A stretch of DNA of 64,000 nt, taken from NCBI RefSeq assembly GCF_900113685.1, contig NZ_FOQG01000002.1:390458-454457 (forward strand), read 5' to 3'. Shown in pieces: positions 32,975-41,172 of the stretch. Under the pieces are notes generated by a model. That model had not been told where the DNA came from, did not search any database, and worked only from the letters and a program-made list of their open reading frames with translations. The stretch is from Nocardioides psychrotolerans. GTDB taxonomy: Bacteria; Actinomycetota; Actinomycetes; Propionibacteriales; Nocardioidaceae. Position numbers and translations under genes: made by a program. Positions within the stretch are counted from its first letter, which is position 1. Each line of letters starts with the position of its first letter.

Positions 32975-33466
32975 ATGACCCTGAGCCGCACCACCCTGCG
33001 TACCGTGGGGATGGTCGTCCTCACCGTCGTCGTCGCCGTCGCGCTGTTCCTCCTCGGGGACACCGACGGGCCCGCGCCCTCCTCCGTTCCTGCCGTGTCC
33101 GGGGCTGTGTCCCCGTCGTCGATGTCGTCGGCCGGGGGCGAGCCCGGGCCGGAGTCCGGGGACGTCGACCCCGAGAGCGGCCTGACGTGGGTCGAGCTCG
33201 AGGACCTGCCCGGCGTCGCGCAGGACGTGGTCGAGGACATCGAGCAGGGCGGACCGTTCGTCTGCGAGAAGGACGGCTCGACCTTCGGCAACTACGAGGG
33301 CGTGCTGCCCCAGCGCGAGCGCGGCTACTACGCGGAGTTCACCGTCATCGACGACTGCTCCCGCAACCGCGGTGCCCTGCGGATCGTCGCCGGCGACGCC
33401 GACGAGCTCTACTTCACCGACGACCACTACGACTCCTTCGACCGGGTGCTCCCGGACCAGGGATGA
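32975..33466 (+). CDS. Secreted guanyl-specific ribonuclease (RNase Sa/N1 type)
   Basis: A 163-residue protein: an N-terminal membrane or signal segment (VGMVVLTVVVAVALFLLG, residues 11-28), a Ser/Pro/Glu linker to about 70, and a ribonuclease domain with GGPFVCEKDGSTFGN, GYYAEFTV, ALRIVAG and DDHYDSF. The catalytic triad of RNase Sa-type enzymes is present as Glu121, Arg136 and His151. Cys97 and Cys128 could form a disulfide. The barstar-like inhibitor gene starts inside its stop (ATGA), so it is a toxin-inhibitor pair. It may be cell-attached or secreted. Confidence 0.85.
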   Translation: MTLSRTTLRTVGMVVLTVVVAVALFLLGDTDGPAPSSVPAVSGAVSPSSMSSAGGEPGPESGDVDPESGLTWVELEDLPGVAQDVVEDIEQGGPFVCEKDGSTFGNYEGVLPQRERGYYAEFTVIDDCSRNRGALRIVAGDADELYFTDDHYDSFDRVLPDQG

Positions 33467-33882
33467 GCGGGCTCGAGGCACTGCTCGACGGCCTCCTCGC
33501 CCCGGGCGTCCACCGCCTCCACCCGTCCTACGACGTCGGGGGGCTACGGCCGGTGGTCGAGCACGCCGGCTGGCGCTGGGCCCATCTGGACGGCTGGACG
33601 CGGGAGACCAAGGGGGAGGTGCTCCATGGGCTCGGTGAGGTGCTCGGCTTCCCGGAGCACTACGGGCGCAACCTCGATGCGCTGGCCGACTGCCTCGACG
33701 ACATCTGCGACGCGACCGTGCTGGTCTGGGAGGGATGGGGAGCCTTCGCGGTCACCGACGAGCCGACCTTCGCCGTGGTGGTCGAGATCCTCCGGCGCCG
33801 GACCGGTCGGAAGGGCGCAGCCGCCTTCAGCGTGCTGCTGACCGGCGCCGGCCTCGACCTCGCCCTGCCCGAGCTCGACTAG
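33463..33882 (+). CDS. Barstar-family ribonuclease inhibitor
   Basis: A 139-residue cytoplasmic protein with the barstar fold sequence: LDGWTRETKGEVLHGLGEVL, then FPEHYGRNLDALADCLDDI, which contains the helix and the acidic Asp/Glu face that plugs the ribonuclease active site, and VLVWEGWGAF. About 50 residues longer at the N-terminus than the 89-residue barstar. It is translated with the RNase gene through an ATGA overlap, which should protect the producing cell. Confidence 0.88.
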   Translation: MSGLEALLDGLLAPGVHRLHPSYDVGGLRPVVEHAGWRWAHLDGWTRETKGEVLHGLGEVLGFPEHYGRNLDALADCLDDICDATVLVWEGWGAFAVTDEPTFAVVVEILRRRTGRKGAAAFSVLLTGAGLDLALPELD

Positions 33883-34257
33883 CTGGCTGGCCGGCGGGCT
33901 GGCGGGTCGCGGCTCGCAGTCGGACGTACGCATGTGCCGAGGGACGACCGTTGCTGAGCGTGATGACCAGCGCTCCGGGTGGAATGAGTACGTCTGACTA
34001 CGCGGCGCCGGACCATCAGCGGCAACAGCACGCTTCATGAGGCAGCCCTGAGGCTGGAGCGGCGCTGTCCAGGCATCGCTCGCAGACGACCCGACTTGGG
34101 TGCGCGGTGACTGTCGGGTCGTCGACCAGCACGACTGAGCACGCTCTCACGTCGTCTCCATGGGCGCAGAACAGGCTGGCGTCCGAACTACATCGTGAGG
34201 GGCCCCTAGGTGCGCTGGTGAGAGGGGCCCACCTGGGTGGCCACGAGGTGGAGGACC
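33883..34257. other. 375-base stretch without a confident gene
   Basis: Between the barstar stop and the polyprenyl synthase stop. It holds a GGCTGGC-rich start, a short palindrome AGGGGCCCCT at 34198-34207 partly repeated at 34222-34229, and a 44-codon minus-strand frame 34016-34150 (GTG start) with a CxxC and extra Cys/His residues. No terminator with a T-run was seen. Two genes converge here, so bidirectional termination is expected. Confidence 0.4.
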
Positions 34258-35334
34258 TCAGACGACGCGCTGCGTGGCCGCGGACGCGAGCTCACGCAGG
34301 ACAACTGCAGCGTGGTCCTCGACGCCGGCCTGGTCGAGCCCGGCCACGGCGAGGCGGGCGAGCTCGGCGATGACCTCCTCGACCTGGGCGTGGGCCCCGC
34401 TGGCGTCGATGATCGAGCGGAGCCGGCCGACCTCGGCCTCGCTGAGGCGGGTGCCGAGCGAGCGGTCGAGCAGGGCGGCCTCGAGGTCGCCTGCGGCGTC
34501 GAGCGCGAGGGCCACGAGGACCGTGCGCTTGCCCTCGACCAGGTCGTCGCCGGCGGGCTTGCCGGTGGTTGCTGGGTCGCCGTAGACGCCGAGGAGGTCG
34601 TCGCGCAGCTGGAAGGCCTCGCCGAGCGGCAGCCCGAAGGACGACAGCCGGACCAGCGCGTCAGCATCGGCGCCGGCGAGGGCGGCGCCGATGTGGAGGG
34701 GCCGTTCGATGGAGTACTTGGCGGACTTGTAGCGCAGCACGGTCATCGCGGTCTCGACGTCGGCGTGGCCGCGTGCCTGCACGGACACGTCGAGGAACTG
34801 GCCGGCGATGACCTCCGAACGGCACGCGTCGAAGACCTCGAGGGCGGGGGAGATGCGCTCCGCGGGCAGGCCGCAGCGGCGCAGCAGCTCCTCGGACCAG
34901 CTCAGCAGCAGGTCGCCGAGGAGGATGGCGGCCGCGGCGCCGTACTGTCCCGCGTCGCCGCGCCAGCCGTCGGCGCGGTGCTCGGCCTCGAAGGCACGGT
35001 GCGTCGCGGGCCGGCCGCGGCGGATGTCGGAGGCGTCCATGAAGTCGTCGTGGACCAGGGCGCTGGCGTGCAGCATCTCCAGGGCGGCGCAGGCCCGGGC
35101 GAGGGCCTCCTCGTCCTCGACCTCGGGCTGGAAAGCGCGATAGCCCCAGTAGCAGAACGACGCGCGGAAGCGCTTGCCGCCGGAGACCGCCCGCCGCGCC
35201 TCGGCGATCAGCCGCTCGGCGTCTGGACCGAGCGGCGTGAGCCGGCCGGCCTGGACATCGAGGAAGTCGTCGAGGGCCGACTGCACGGCGGTGCGGAAGG
35301 CGGCGCCGTCCCAGGTCGTTTCGTCGCTCGCCAC
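34258..35334 (-). CDS. idsA: Polyprenyl diphosphate synthase (GGPP type)
   Basis: A 358-residue trans-prenyltransferase extending allylic diphosphates with IPP. The first aspartate motif DDFMD is at residues 96-100 and the second is DDLLGVYGD near 245. The residues four and five places before the first motif are small (Ala92, Ser91), which usually allows products of C20 or longer. GTG at 35334 is preceded by TAGGGT seven bases upstream (35347-35342), a leaderless pattern. It is divergent from metF. Product length is inference; a role in carotenoid or quinone precursors is possible. Confidence 0.9.
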   Translation of the reverse strand: MASDETTWDGAAFRTAVQSALDDFLDVQAGRLTPLGPDAERLIAEARRAVSGGKRFRASFCYWGYRAFQPEVEDEEALARACAALEMLHASALVHDDFMDASDIRRGRPATHRAFEAEHRADGWRGDAGQYGAAAAILLGDLLLSWSEELLRRCGLPAERISPALEVFDACRSEVIAGQFLDVSVQARGHADVETAMTVLRYKSAKYSIERPLHIGAALAGADADALVRLSSFGLPLGEAFQLRDDLLGVYGDPATTGKPAGDDLVEGKRTVLVALALDAAGDLEAALLDRSLGTRLSEAEVGRLRSIIDASGAHAQVEEVIAELARLAVAGLDQAGVEDHAAVVLRELASAATQRVV

Positions 35335-35341
35335 GCAACCG

Positions 35342-35347
35342 ACCCTA
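35342..35347 (-). promoter_or_regulatory. -10 box TAGGGT of the polyprenyl synthase gene
   Basis: TAGGGT on the minus strand is separated from the GTG at 35334 by seven bases, so the mRNA would begin at the start codon. Confidence 0.5.
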
Positions 35348-35421
35348 GTAGCCGGCCCGAGAGCAGTCGGCCCGGGGCCGCCACGGCGTGGTCAGGATTG
35401 GGTCGGCCACCCGCCCCTTCC

Positions 35422-35427
35422 TTACCC
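35422..35427 (+). promoter_or_regulatory. -10 box TACCCT of metF
   Basis: TACCCT lies seven bases before the ATG at 35435. It supports that ATG over the internal ATG at 35459 and suggests a leaderless metF mRNA. Confidence 0.45.
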
Positions 35428-35434
35428 TTGTCTC

Positions 35435-36325
35435 ATGACACCGAGTCGTGGACGCAGCATGGCCGAGCTCATCGGCGAGGGCCGACGGTCCTTCTCGTTC
35501 GAGTTCTTCCCGCCGCGCGACGAGGCGGGCGAGGCCCAGCTCTGGCAGGCGATCAGCGAGCTGGAGCCCTACGAGCCGACGTTCGTCTCCGTGACCTACG
35601 GCGCCGGCGGGTCCAATCGTGACTCCACGATCCGCATCACCAGCCGGATCGCCCGCGAGACCTCGATGACCCCGATGGCGCACCTGACCTGTGTGGGCCA
35701 CACCCGCGAGGAGCTCGACCAGATCCTCCACTCCTACGTCGACGCCGGCGTCCACCACGTGATGGCACTGCGTGGCGACCCGCAGGAGGGCCCGCGCGCG
35801 GCGTGGACATCGACGCCCGGTGGCCTCGACTACGCCACCGAGCTCGTCGAGATGGCGCACACGCGCGGTGACTTCCGCATCGGCGTCGCGGCCTTCCCCG
35901 AGGGCCACCCTTCGGCCGAGTCGCTCGACCACGACGCCGACGTGCTGGTCGCGAAGGCGCAGGCCGGCGCGGAGTTCGCGGTGACGCAGATGTTCTTCCG
36001 GGCCTCCGACTACGTCGGCCTCGTCGAGCGCGTGCGCGCCCGCGGCGTCGACATGCCGATCCTGCCGGGCATCATGCCGATCCTGAACCTCAACGCGATC
36101 CGCCGTCAGGGCGAACTCATCGGCACCGACGTCCCCGCCGAGGTCGTCGCCCGGATCAGCGTCCACGACGGCGACCCCGTCGCGATGCGCGCCGAGGGCA
36201 TCGCGATCGCTGCGGAGCTCTGCGAGGAGCTGCTCGAGGCCGGTGCGCCGGGCCTGCACTTCTACACGCTCAACCGCTCCAAGGCGACGCGCGAGATCTT
36301 CCAGGCCCTCAAGATCACCGTCTGA
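35435..36325 (+). CDS. metF: 5,10-methylenetetrahydrofolate reductase
   Basis: A 296-residue flavoprotein that makes 5-methyltetrahydrofolate for methionine synthesis. SFSFEFFPPRDEAGEAQLW is the conserved N-terminus with the catalytic Glu, followed by FVSVTYGAGGSNRDST, HLTCVGHTREEL, MALRGDPQEG (folate/FAD), GVAAFPEGHP, AEFAVTQMFFRASDY and LPGIMPILN. The barrel is complete and there is no regulatory C-terminal domain, as in bacteria. No cobalamin or SAM riboswitch was seen in the 100 bases upstream. Confidence 0.94.
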   Translation: MTPSRGRSMAELIGEGRRSFSFEFFPPRDEAGEAQLWQAISELEPYEPTFVSVTYGAGGSNRDSTIRITSRIARETSMTPMAHLTCVGHTREELDQILHSYVDAGVHHVMALRGDPQEGPRAAWTSTPGGLDYATELVEMAHTRGDFRIGVAAFPEGHPSAESLDHDADVLVAKAQAGAEFAVTQMFFRASDYVGLVERVRARGVDMPILPGIMPILNLNAIRRQGELIGTDVPAEVVARISVHDGDPVAMRAEGIAIAAELCEELLEAGAPGLHFYTLNRSKATREIFQALKITV

Positions 36326-36365
36326 CCCGCCTGCAGCCAGACGCCCCCGCAGTAGCGTCGCCGCC

Positions 36366-36965
36366 ATGCGCACCATCACCGTCGTCGGCCACGGCAGCAC
36401 CCGGGTCGTCCCCGACACCGCTGCCCTCCGGGTCGGCGCCGCCCACCAGGGGACCTCGCTCGCCGAGGCGCTCGCCGGGGCGTCGTCCGCGGGCGAGGCC
36501 GTCGTCGCGGTCGCCCGACGCCACGTCGACGCCGCCAACGTCTCCTCGCGCGACCTGTCGGTGTGGCCGGCCCACGACCACGGGGGCCGCCCCGCGGGCT
36601 TCCAGGCCCGCCACGGCTACACGATCCTCTGCCCGGACCTCGCCCTGGCGGGGAAGATCGTGACGGAGCTGGCCACCGAGGTGGGCGACCGGCTCCAGGT
36701 CGACGGCGTGACGCTCGAGGTCGCCGACACCGCGGCGGCCGAGGTCGGCGCCCGCGAGGCGGCGTACGCCGATGCGCTCGCACGGGCCTCCCACCTCGCG
36801 GCGCTGGCCGGGGTGCGGCTCGGCGAGGTGCGGGCCGTGGTCGAGGGCGGTGCCGCCGGGCCGATGACCGGCGGCCCCGAGGCGCTGGCCAGGCGCGACG
36901 TGTCCTTCGAGCCAGGCCAGAGCACCCTCTCCCAGACCCTGACCGTCACCTGGTCCGTGACCTGA
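36366..36965 (+). CDS. SIMPL (DUF541) domain protein
   Basis: A 199-residue protein with the SIMPL pattern: ITVVGHGSTRVVPDTAALRVGA at the N-terminus, a helix, LSVWPAHDHGGRPAGFQA, and SVTW-type strands at the end. No signal peptide is present, so it is likely cytoplasmic. SIMPL proteins are of uncertain function (oxidative-stress or periplasmic roles have been proposed). TAGCGT seven bases before the ATG again predicts a leaderless transcript. A perfect hairpin follows its stop. Confidence 0.8.
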   Translation: MRTITVVGHGSTRVVPDTAALRVGAAHQGTSLAEALAGASSAGEAVVAVARRHVDAANVSSRDLSVWPAHDHGGRPAGFQARHGYTILCPDLALAGKIVTELATEVGDRLQVDGVTLEVADTAAAEVGAREAAYADALARASHLAALAGVRLGEVRAVVEGGAAGPMTGGPEALARRDVSFEPGQSTLSQTLTVTWSVT

Positions 36966-36968
36966 TGC

Positions 36969-37007
36969 CGAGTCGGCGCGATGTTGCAGCAACATCGCGC
37001 CGACTCG
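36969..37007. terminator. Perfect 19-bp hairpin, GAGTCGGCGCGATGT family, copy 2
   Basis: CGAGTCGGCGCGATGTTGC at 36969-36987 and its exact complement at 36989-37007 with a single base between. It sits between the convergent SIMPL and FAD-oxidoreductase genes, three bases after one stop and seven before the other, as expected of a bidirectional terminator. Confidence 0.75.
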
Positions 37008-37013
37008 CCCGAC

Positions 37014-38327
37014 TCAGGCCGGACCGACCGCCTGGGCGACCAGCGACGCCGACAGCCCGACGAACGGCAATCCGGCGCCCGGGGTGGCGTGCGCACCCGC
37101 GGCGTAGACCCTGGGGATGGGCGTCGTCGGGCCGAGCCGATGCCGGACCGTCGAGCGACCCTGCCACAGCACGCCCATGGGGGAGCCGCCCCAGGCGTTG
37201 ACCAGGTCACGGGGGGACAGGTCGACGCGGGTGACCACGTTGTCGCGCACGTCGATCTTGTGCCGTGCCAACGCGCGCAGCATGTCCTCGGCGAGCCGAC
37301 CGCGGCCCTGGAGGGTCCACGCGACACCACCCTCGGGTGCCTGACCGCCGGTGCGCAGGATCAGCAGCGGGTCACCGTGCAGGACGACCTCGTGGGGCAT
37401 CTCGGGCAGGTCGCCCTCGAGGCCGAGGTGGGTGATGACGGGGGGGATGGCCGGCATCGTGCGTTCGACGTACGACGCGAGGGCGGGGAGCCGGCGCGGG
37501 TCGACGGCCACGACGACCACGTCGGCGGGGATCTCGCCCATCGCGGTGGCGACCGCCACGACCCGGCCCTCGCGCAGGACCAGGTCGAGGACGGGGGTGT
37601 CCTTGAGCACCGTCACGTGGCGGGTCGACAGGCGTGACTCGAGTGCGTCGGTGAGACCGGCCATGCCGCCGGGGACGGTCCACGCGTCGAAGCGCTGCTC
37701 GAGGTAGGCGCGCAGCCCGGCCCAGGCCGGCACGTTGCGCAGGTCGTGGCCCTCGGCGACGAACGGGTGCCCGGCGACGAGCGCGAGGCGCTCGTCGCGG
37801 AAGGACCGGCGTAGCCGCTTGTGCAGGGTCTCGCGGCTGTCGAGCCGCTTCGCGAGCTGTCGGGCCGCGTCCGCGGGCATGGACGCTGGATCCCGCGGGA
37901 CCTCGAAGTAGCCGCGGCGCAGCACCTCCCAGTCCTCGTTGAAGGACTCGACGTAGTCGACCCAGACCTGCCCCAGACCCTTGCCGAGCTCCTCGAAGGC
38001 CTCCAGCTGCGCGCCGCGGGTGCCACCGGGGAGCCGGAGGACCGAGCGGTCCTCGAAGCGGTGCTCGCGCACCAGGTCGAGCGCGACCAGCTCGACCTCC
38101 TTCTCGACCGGCCGGCCGGACTTGCGGAAGAGGTCGCGGATGACCGCCGGGAGCAGCGTCGAGGTCGGGCCGGCGTCCCAGGTGAACCCGTCCTGGCTGA
38201 CCGAGGTCATCGCCCCGCCGAGCCGGGCCGAGCGCTCCACGAGCGTCACGTCGTGACCGAGCTTGGCGAGTCGGGCCGCCGAGGCCAGTCCGCCGAAGCC
38301 GCCACCGACCACCACCACCTGCGCCAT
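37014..38327 (-). CDS. FAD-dependent oxidoreductase, phytoene desaturase-like
   Basis: A 437-residue CrtI-type flavoprotein. VVVVGGGFGGLASAARLAKLGHD is split by the dinucleotide motif GxGxxG near residue 9; VERSARLGGA and TWDAGPTSTLL follow, and the C-terminal FAD motif is VYAAGAHATPGAGLPFVGLS. Such enzymes desaturate or isomerize isoprenoids or oxidize related lipids. No other carotenoid gene (crtB, crtY) is in the window except the polyprenyl synthase, so the substrate is open. Confidence 0.87.
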   Translation of the reverse strand: MAQVVVVGGGFGGLASAARLAKLGHDVTLVERSARLGGAMTSVSQDGFTWDAGPTSTLLPAVIRDLFRKSGRPVEKEVELVALDLVREHRFEDRSVLRLPGGTRGAQLEAFEELGKGLGQVWVDYVESFNEDWEVLRRGYFEVPRDPASMPADAARQLAKRLDSRETLHKRLRRSFRDERLALVAGHPFVAEGHDLRNVPAWAGLRAYLEQRFDAWTVPGGMAGLTDALESRLSTRHVTVLKDTPVLDLVLREGRVVAVATAMGEIPADVVVVAVDPRRLPALASYVERTMPAIPPVITHLGLEGDLPEMPHEVVLHGDPLLILRTGGQAPEGGVAWTLQGRGRLAEDMLRALARHKIDVRDNVVTRVDLSPRDLVNAWGGSPMGVLWQGRSTVRHRLGPTTPIPRVYAAGAHATPGAGLPFVGLSASLVAQAVGPA

Positions 38328-38343
38328 GCGGTCAACCTACTGG

Positions 38344-38390
38344 GCACCCGGCGGGCCACCCGGCGGGCCACCCGGCGGGCCACCGGAGGC
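38344..38390. repeat. 12-bp tandem repeat between two genes
   Basis: About four copies of cacccggcgggc in the 69-base interval between the FAD-oxidoreductase start (38327) and the ATP-grasp gene's stop. It may affect spacing of the oxidoreductase promoter or reflect replication slippage. Confidence 0.7.
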
Positions 38391-38396
38391 GGCGAC

Positions 38397-39722
38397 CTAC
38401 CGGCGCACGTCCGGCGCGGCCTCGACGGCGCCGAAGTCCGCGCCCCACTCGCGGTCGGCGAAGCGCATGAGGCCCGCCGTCAGGTCACCGAGCCGGATCC
38501 CGCGCACCAGTGACGCGCACGGCTCGACCTTGGCGAAGAACCCGGTCGGGGTGTCGCCCGCGACGAGGAGGTCACCGGTCTCCTCGTCGGTGCGGGCGAA
38601 GTCCCGTCCGTCCCAGCGCACCCGGAAGGACACGTCGCGGCCCACCTTGGCCGGTCCCCGCGAGAGCGCGCTCGGCTTGCCGGCACGATCTGCGTCCATC
38701 AACGGCACCAGGCTCTCGAGGTCGGCGACGACCGTCGCCCCGGCCGACATCCGTGGGTTGAGCTCGGTCGGCAGGAACCCCTCGGCGGTCAGCACGCCGT
38801 CGATCCCGAAGGCGCCGCGGTAGCCGTGCGCCGAGGCGAGGTGCGCCCCCACCCGTCGTACGACGTCACGCATGGCCTCGCGGTCGGCCGGCGGCGGGTC
38901 CCACGTGGTGCCGACCCCGCCGAAGACGAGGCGCCGCCGTTCGATGTCGCGCAGCGTCGCGATCTCGACCGGCCGGAGGGCCGCGGTGCCGTCGGGCAGC
39001 ACGAAGCCGTGGATCGAGCACGGCACGCCCTCGAGGAACGGCTGGACCCGCACCCGGTCGCACCGGGGACGGAAGTAGGCAAGGGCGCCGGCCTGGTCGC
39101 GCTCGTCGACGACCCACCGCACGTAGTTGCCCGCGCCGTTGAACCCGTCGCGTGCGTCGCCGGACCAGACCGCGCCGAGCGGACCGGCGAGCTCCTCGGT
39201 CGCCGCGGCGAGGGAGTCGGGGTCGTTCGCCACGATGGCGTACGGCGGGTGGTCGACGCCGGCGCCCGCCCAGATGCCGTCGGAGAGCATCTTGTCCTCG
39301 AGCGCGATGAACGCGGCAGGACGCCCGAAGGCGACCGGCCGACCGTCGATCGGCTCGTCGGTCGTGACGAACAGCCCGCACCACCACACCCCGTGCCTGT
39401 CGGGGTCGAACGCCTCGACCGCTGCCCGCGCGCCGGGAGGCAGCTCGCGAGCCGTCCGGTCGAGGAGGCGCAGCTCGTCGGTGACGGAATCGGCCTCGGG
39501 TGCCGCGATCTCGACGACGGTGACCTCCGGGTCGTCGGGCACGGGGCCGGCGCCGCGGGCCGTGGCGACGACCAGGACCGGGCAGCCCAGCCCTCGCAGC
39601 GCGTCGATCGTGGAGGTCGCACCGGCCAGCACGGTGGGGCCGATGACCACGGGCCGGCCGGCGAGCGGTCTCGCGAGACGGGCGGTGACGGCAGCGCGGG
39701 CCGCGGGCTCCGAGAGATCCAT
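38397..39722 (-). CDS. ATP-grasp-like enzyme of unknown substrate
   Basis: A 441-residue protein. The N-terminal part has a Rossmann-like stretch (RPVVIGPTVLAGATSTIDALRG, then PVLVVATARG). A central region AFIALEDKMLSDGIW and the C-terminal block GAFGIDGVLTAEGFLPTELN with NPRMSAG supply the acidic metal-binding and ATP-binding residues seen in ATP-grasp ligases. It would join a carboxylate to an amine or thiol using ATP. No close family name is recognised. It precedes the broken DUF4126 gene by ten bases on the same strand. Confidence 0.65.
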   Translation of the reverse strand: MDLSEPAARAAVTARLARPLAGRPVVIGPTVLAGATSTIDALRGLGCPVLVVATARGAGPVPDDPEVTVVEIAAPEADSVTDELRLLDRTARELPPGARAAVEAFDPDRHGVWWCGLFVTTDEPIDGRPVAFGRPAAFIALEDKMLSDGIWAGAGVDHPPYAIVANDPDSLAAATEELAGPLGAVWSGDARDGFNGAGNYVRWVVDERDQAGALAYFRPRCDRVRVQPFLEGVPCSIHGFVLPDGTAALRPVEIATLRDIERRRLVFGGVGTTWDPPPADREAMRDVVRRVGAHLASAHGYRGAFGIDGVLTAEGFLPTELNPRMSAGATVVADLESLVPLMDADRAGKPSALSRGPAKVGRDVSFRVRWDGRDFARTDEETGDLLVAGDTPTGFFAKVEPCASLVRGIRLGDLTAGLMRFADREWGADFGAVEAAPDVRR

Positions 39723-39732
39723 GCGGATGACG

Positions 39733-40221
39733 CTAGGCCAGCGCGCCGGGACCGGCGACCCGTTTGCTGCGCAGCCGCCGCCAGCCTCGTCTCACGAGCC
39801 GGGCCGCGAGGTAGAGCACGACCAGCCCCACCGCGAGCAGCAGGCCGGCGATCGCGGCGGCCGCCTGCGGGTTGTCGATCGCGAACCACACGAGGCCCAG
39901 CACCACGACGTCCTCGGTGACGCTGGCGACGACGTTGCTGACCGGCTCGGGGGAGGAGTTGATCGCCAGGCGGCTCCCGGCCTTGACCAGGTGGGAGGCC
40001 AGGGCCGTCCCGCCGCCGACGACGCCGTTGACGGCCTGCGACAGCGAGTCGGCGTCGCCCGCGAGGAGCACGCCGATCACCGCACCTGCCGTGGGCCGGA
40101 CCAGCGTGGAGACGACGTCCCACGCCGAGTCGACGTAGGGGATCTTGTCGGCGACGAACTCCATCGCGTAGAGGAAGCCCGCGACCGTCAGCACCTCCCA
40201 CCGACCGAAGGCGGCTGTCGC
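39733..40221 (-). pseudogene. DUF4126 membrane protein, N-terminus lost
   Basis: The frame from about 40209 reads FGRWEVLTVAGFLYAMEFVA then DKIPYVDSAWDVVSTLVRPT, a clear DUF4126 body with four membrane segments and a basic tail. Normal members have about 50 more N-terminal residues; here upstream codons are sigma-factor sequence in another frame. A GTG at 40194 or ATG at 40164 could still start a shorter protein. Best read as one half of a deletion junction. Confidence 0.6.
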
Positions 40222-40243
40222 TCTCGTGGCCGTGGCCGTGGCG

Positions 40244-40522
40244 GGAGGACGCGGCGGTGTCGGGCAGGTGCTCGGTGGGCGACTCAGGACGGTGCTTGCG
40301 CAGGTGGCTGAGGCACTGGTTGACCACGACCTTGCGGGCGTAGGCCTCCGCAGACTCACGCCGCACGCGCGGCCAGGCGGAGTAGAGCTTCACGAACGCC
40401 TGCTGGGTGAGGTCCTCGGCGGTGTGCCAGTCACGCACGATCAGGTAGGCGGTCCGTCGCAGGGCAGGGCCGCGGGCGAGGAAGAAGTCCGAGAACTCCT
40501 GCTCGCGGTCGGTACGTCGCAT
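40244..40522 (-). pseudogene. SigE-type ECF sigma factor, C-terminus lost
   Basis: From ATG 40522 about 93 codons match the start of actinobacterial SigE-family sigma factors: FLARGPALRRTAYLIVRDWH, AEDLTQQAFVKLYSAWPRVR and VVNQCLSHLRKHRPE are region 2. Region 4 is missing: after LPDTAAS the frame reads a low-complexity GHGHGH stretch and then unrelated antisense-like codons. The DUF4126 remnant begins just downstream in a different frame, so a deletion fused the two. Confidence 0.65.
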
Positions 40523-40638
40523 CGGTGCTCCGTCTGGGGTCGTAGGGGTGTCGTCGGTGTCGTCGGGTGGGGGACACCCCTTCTACGCGTGGCGAGCCCT
40601 GCGGGGTTCGCACCCTGCCCGATCGTGCGGCCGGATGG

Positions 40639-41115
40639 TCACGACTCGACGTCAACCTCGCGCGCCCCGGTGAGGGCGACCAGCTCGTCGTACGTCGTGG
40701 AGAAGACCGCGGCCGGGTGGCCGGCGGCGGCCCAGACGACGTCGTGGCGACGCAGCCAGGGGTCGAGGTACGTCGGCACGGGGGCCGGGTGGGCGATGGG
40801 GGAGACGCCGCCGATCACCTGACCGGTGTGCTCGCGCACGAAGCCGGGCGAGGCCCGCTCGAGCGAGCCGACGCCGATCCGTGCGGCGACCGCGACGGTG
40901 TCGACCCGGTGGGCGCCCGAGGTGAGGATCAGCACCGGGGTGCCCCCGGCATCGAAGAGCAGGCTGTTGGCGATCGCGCCGACCTCGCAGCCCAGCGCCT
41001 CCGCGGCGAGTGCGGCGGTGTGGACCGCGTCAGGCAGAATGACCACGTCGCCGATCCCGCCCAGACGCGTGTGCTCGCCTCGGAAGCGGGTGATGCCGGG
41101 GTGCTCGGTCGTCAT
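40639..41115 (-). CDS. YbaK/ProX-type aminoacyl-tRNA deacylase domain
   Basis: A 158-residue single-domain protein with the YbaK fold: GCEVGAIANSLLFDAGGTPVL, TSGAHRVDTVAVAARIG, GQVIGGVSPIAHPAPVPTYL and VVWAAAGHPAAVF. Members hydrolyse mischarged Cys- or Ala-tRNA(Pro) or free substrates; specificity is unclear. ATG at 41115; the TACTATG-like sequence just upstream may be a -10 box. It is divergent from the small membrane protein gene. Confidence 0.85.
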   Translation of the reverse strand: MTTEHPGITRFRGEHTRLGGIGDVVILPDAVHTAALAAEALGCEVGAIANSLLFDAGGTPVLILTSGAHRVDTVAVAARIGVGSLERASPGFVREHTGQVIGGVSPIAHPAPVPTYLDPWLRRHDVVWAAAGHPAAVFSTTYDELVALTGAREVDVES

Positions 41116-41172
41116 AGTGCATAGTGTCCGTCCTCGCAGCAGGTCCTCGCAGCAGAGAGAACAGGTTCCCCC

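Noticed and set aside
34198..34207. Palindrome AGGGGCCCCT as a terminator
   Set aside because: Arms of five bases with no loop and no T-run; a hairpin cannot form well. It may be chance in GC-rich DNA.
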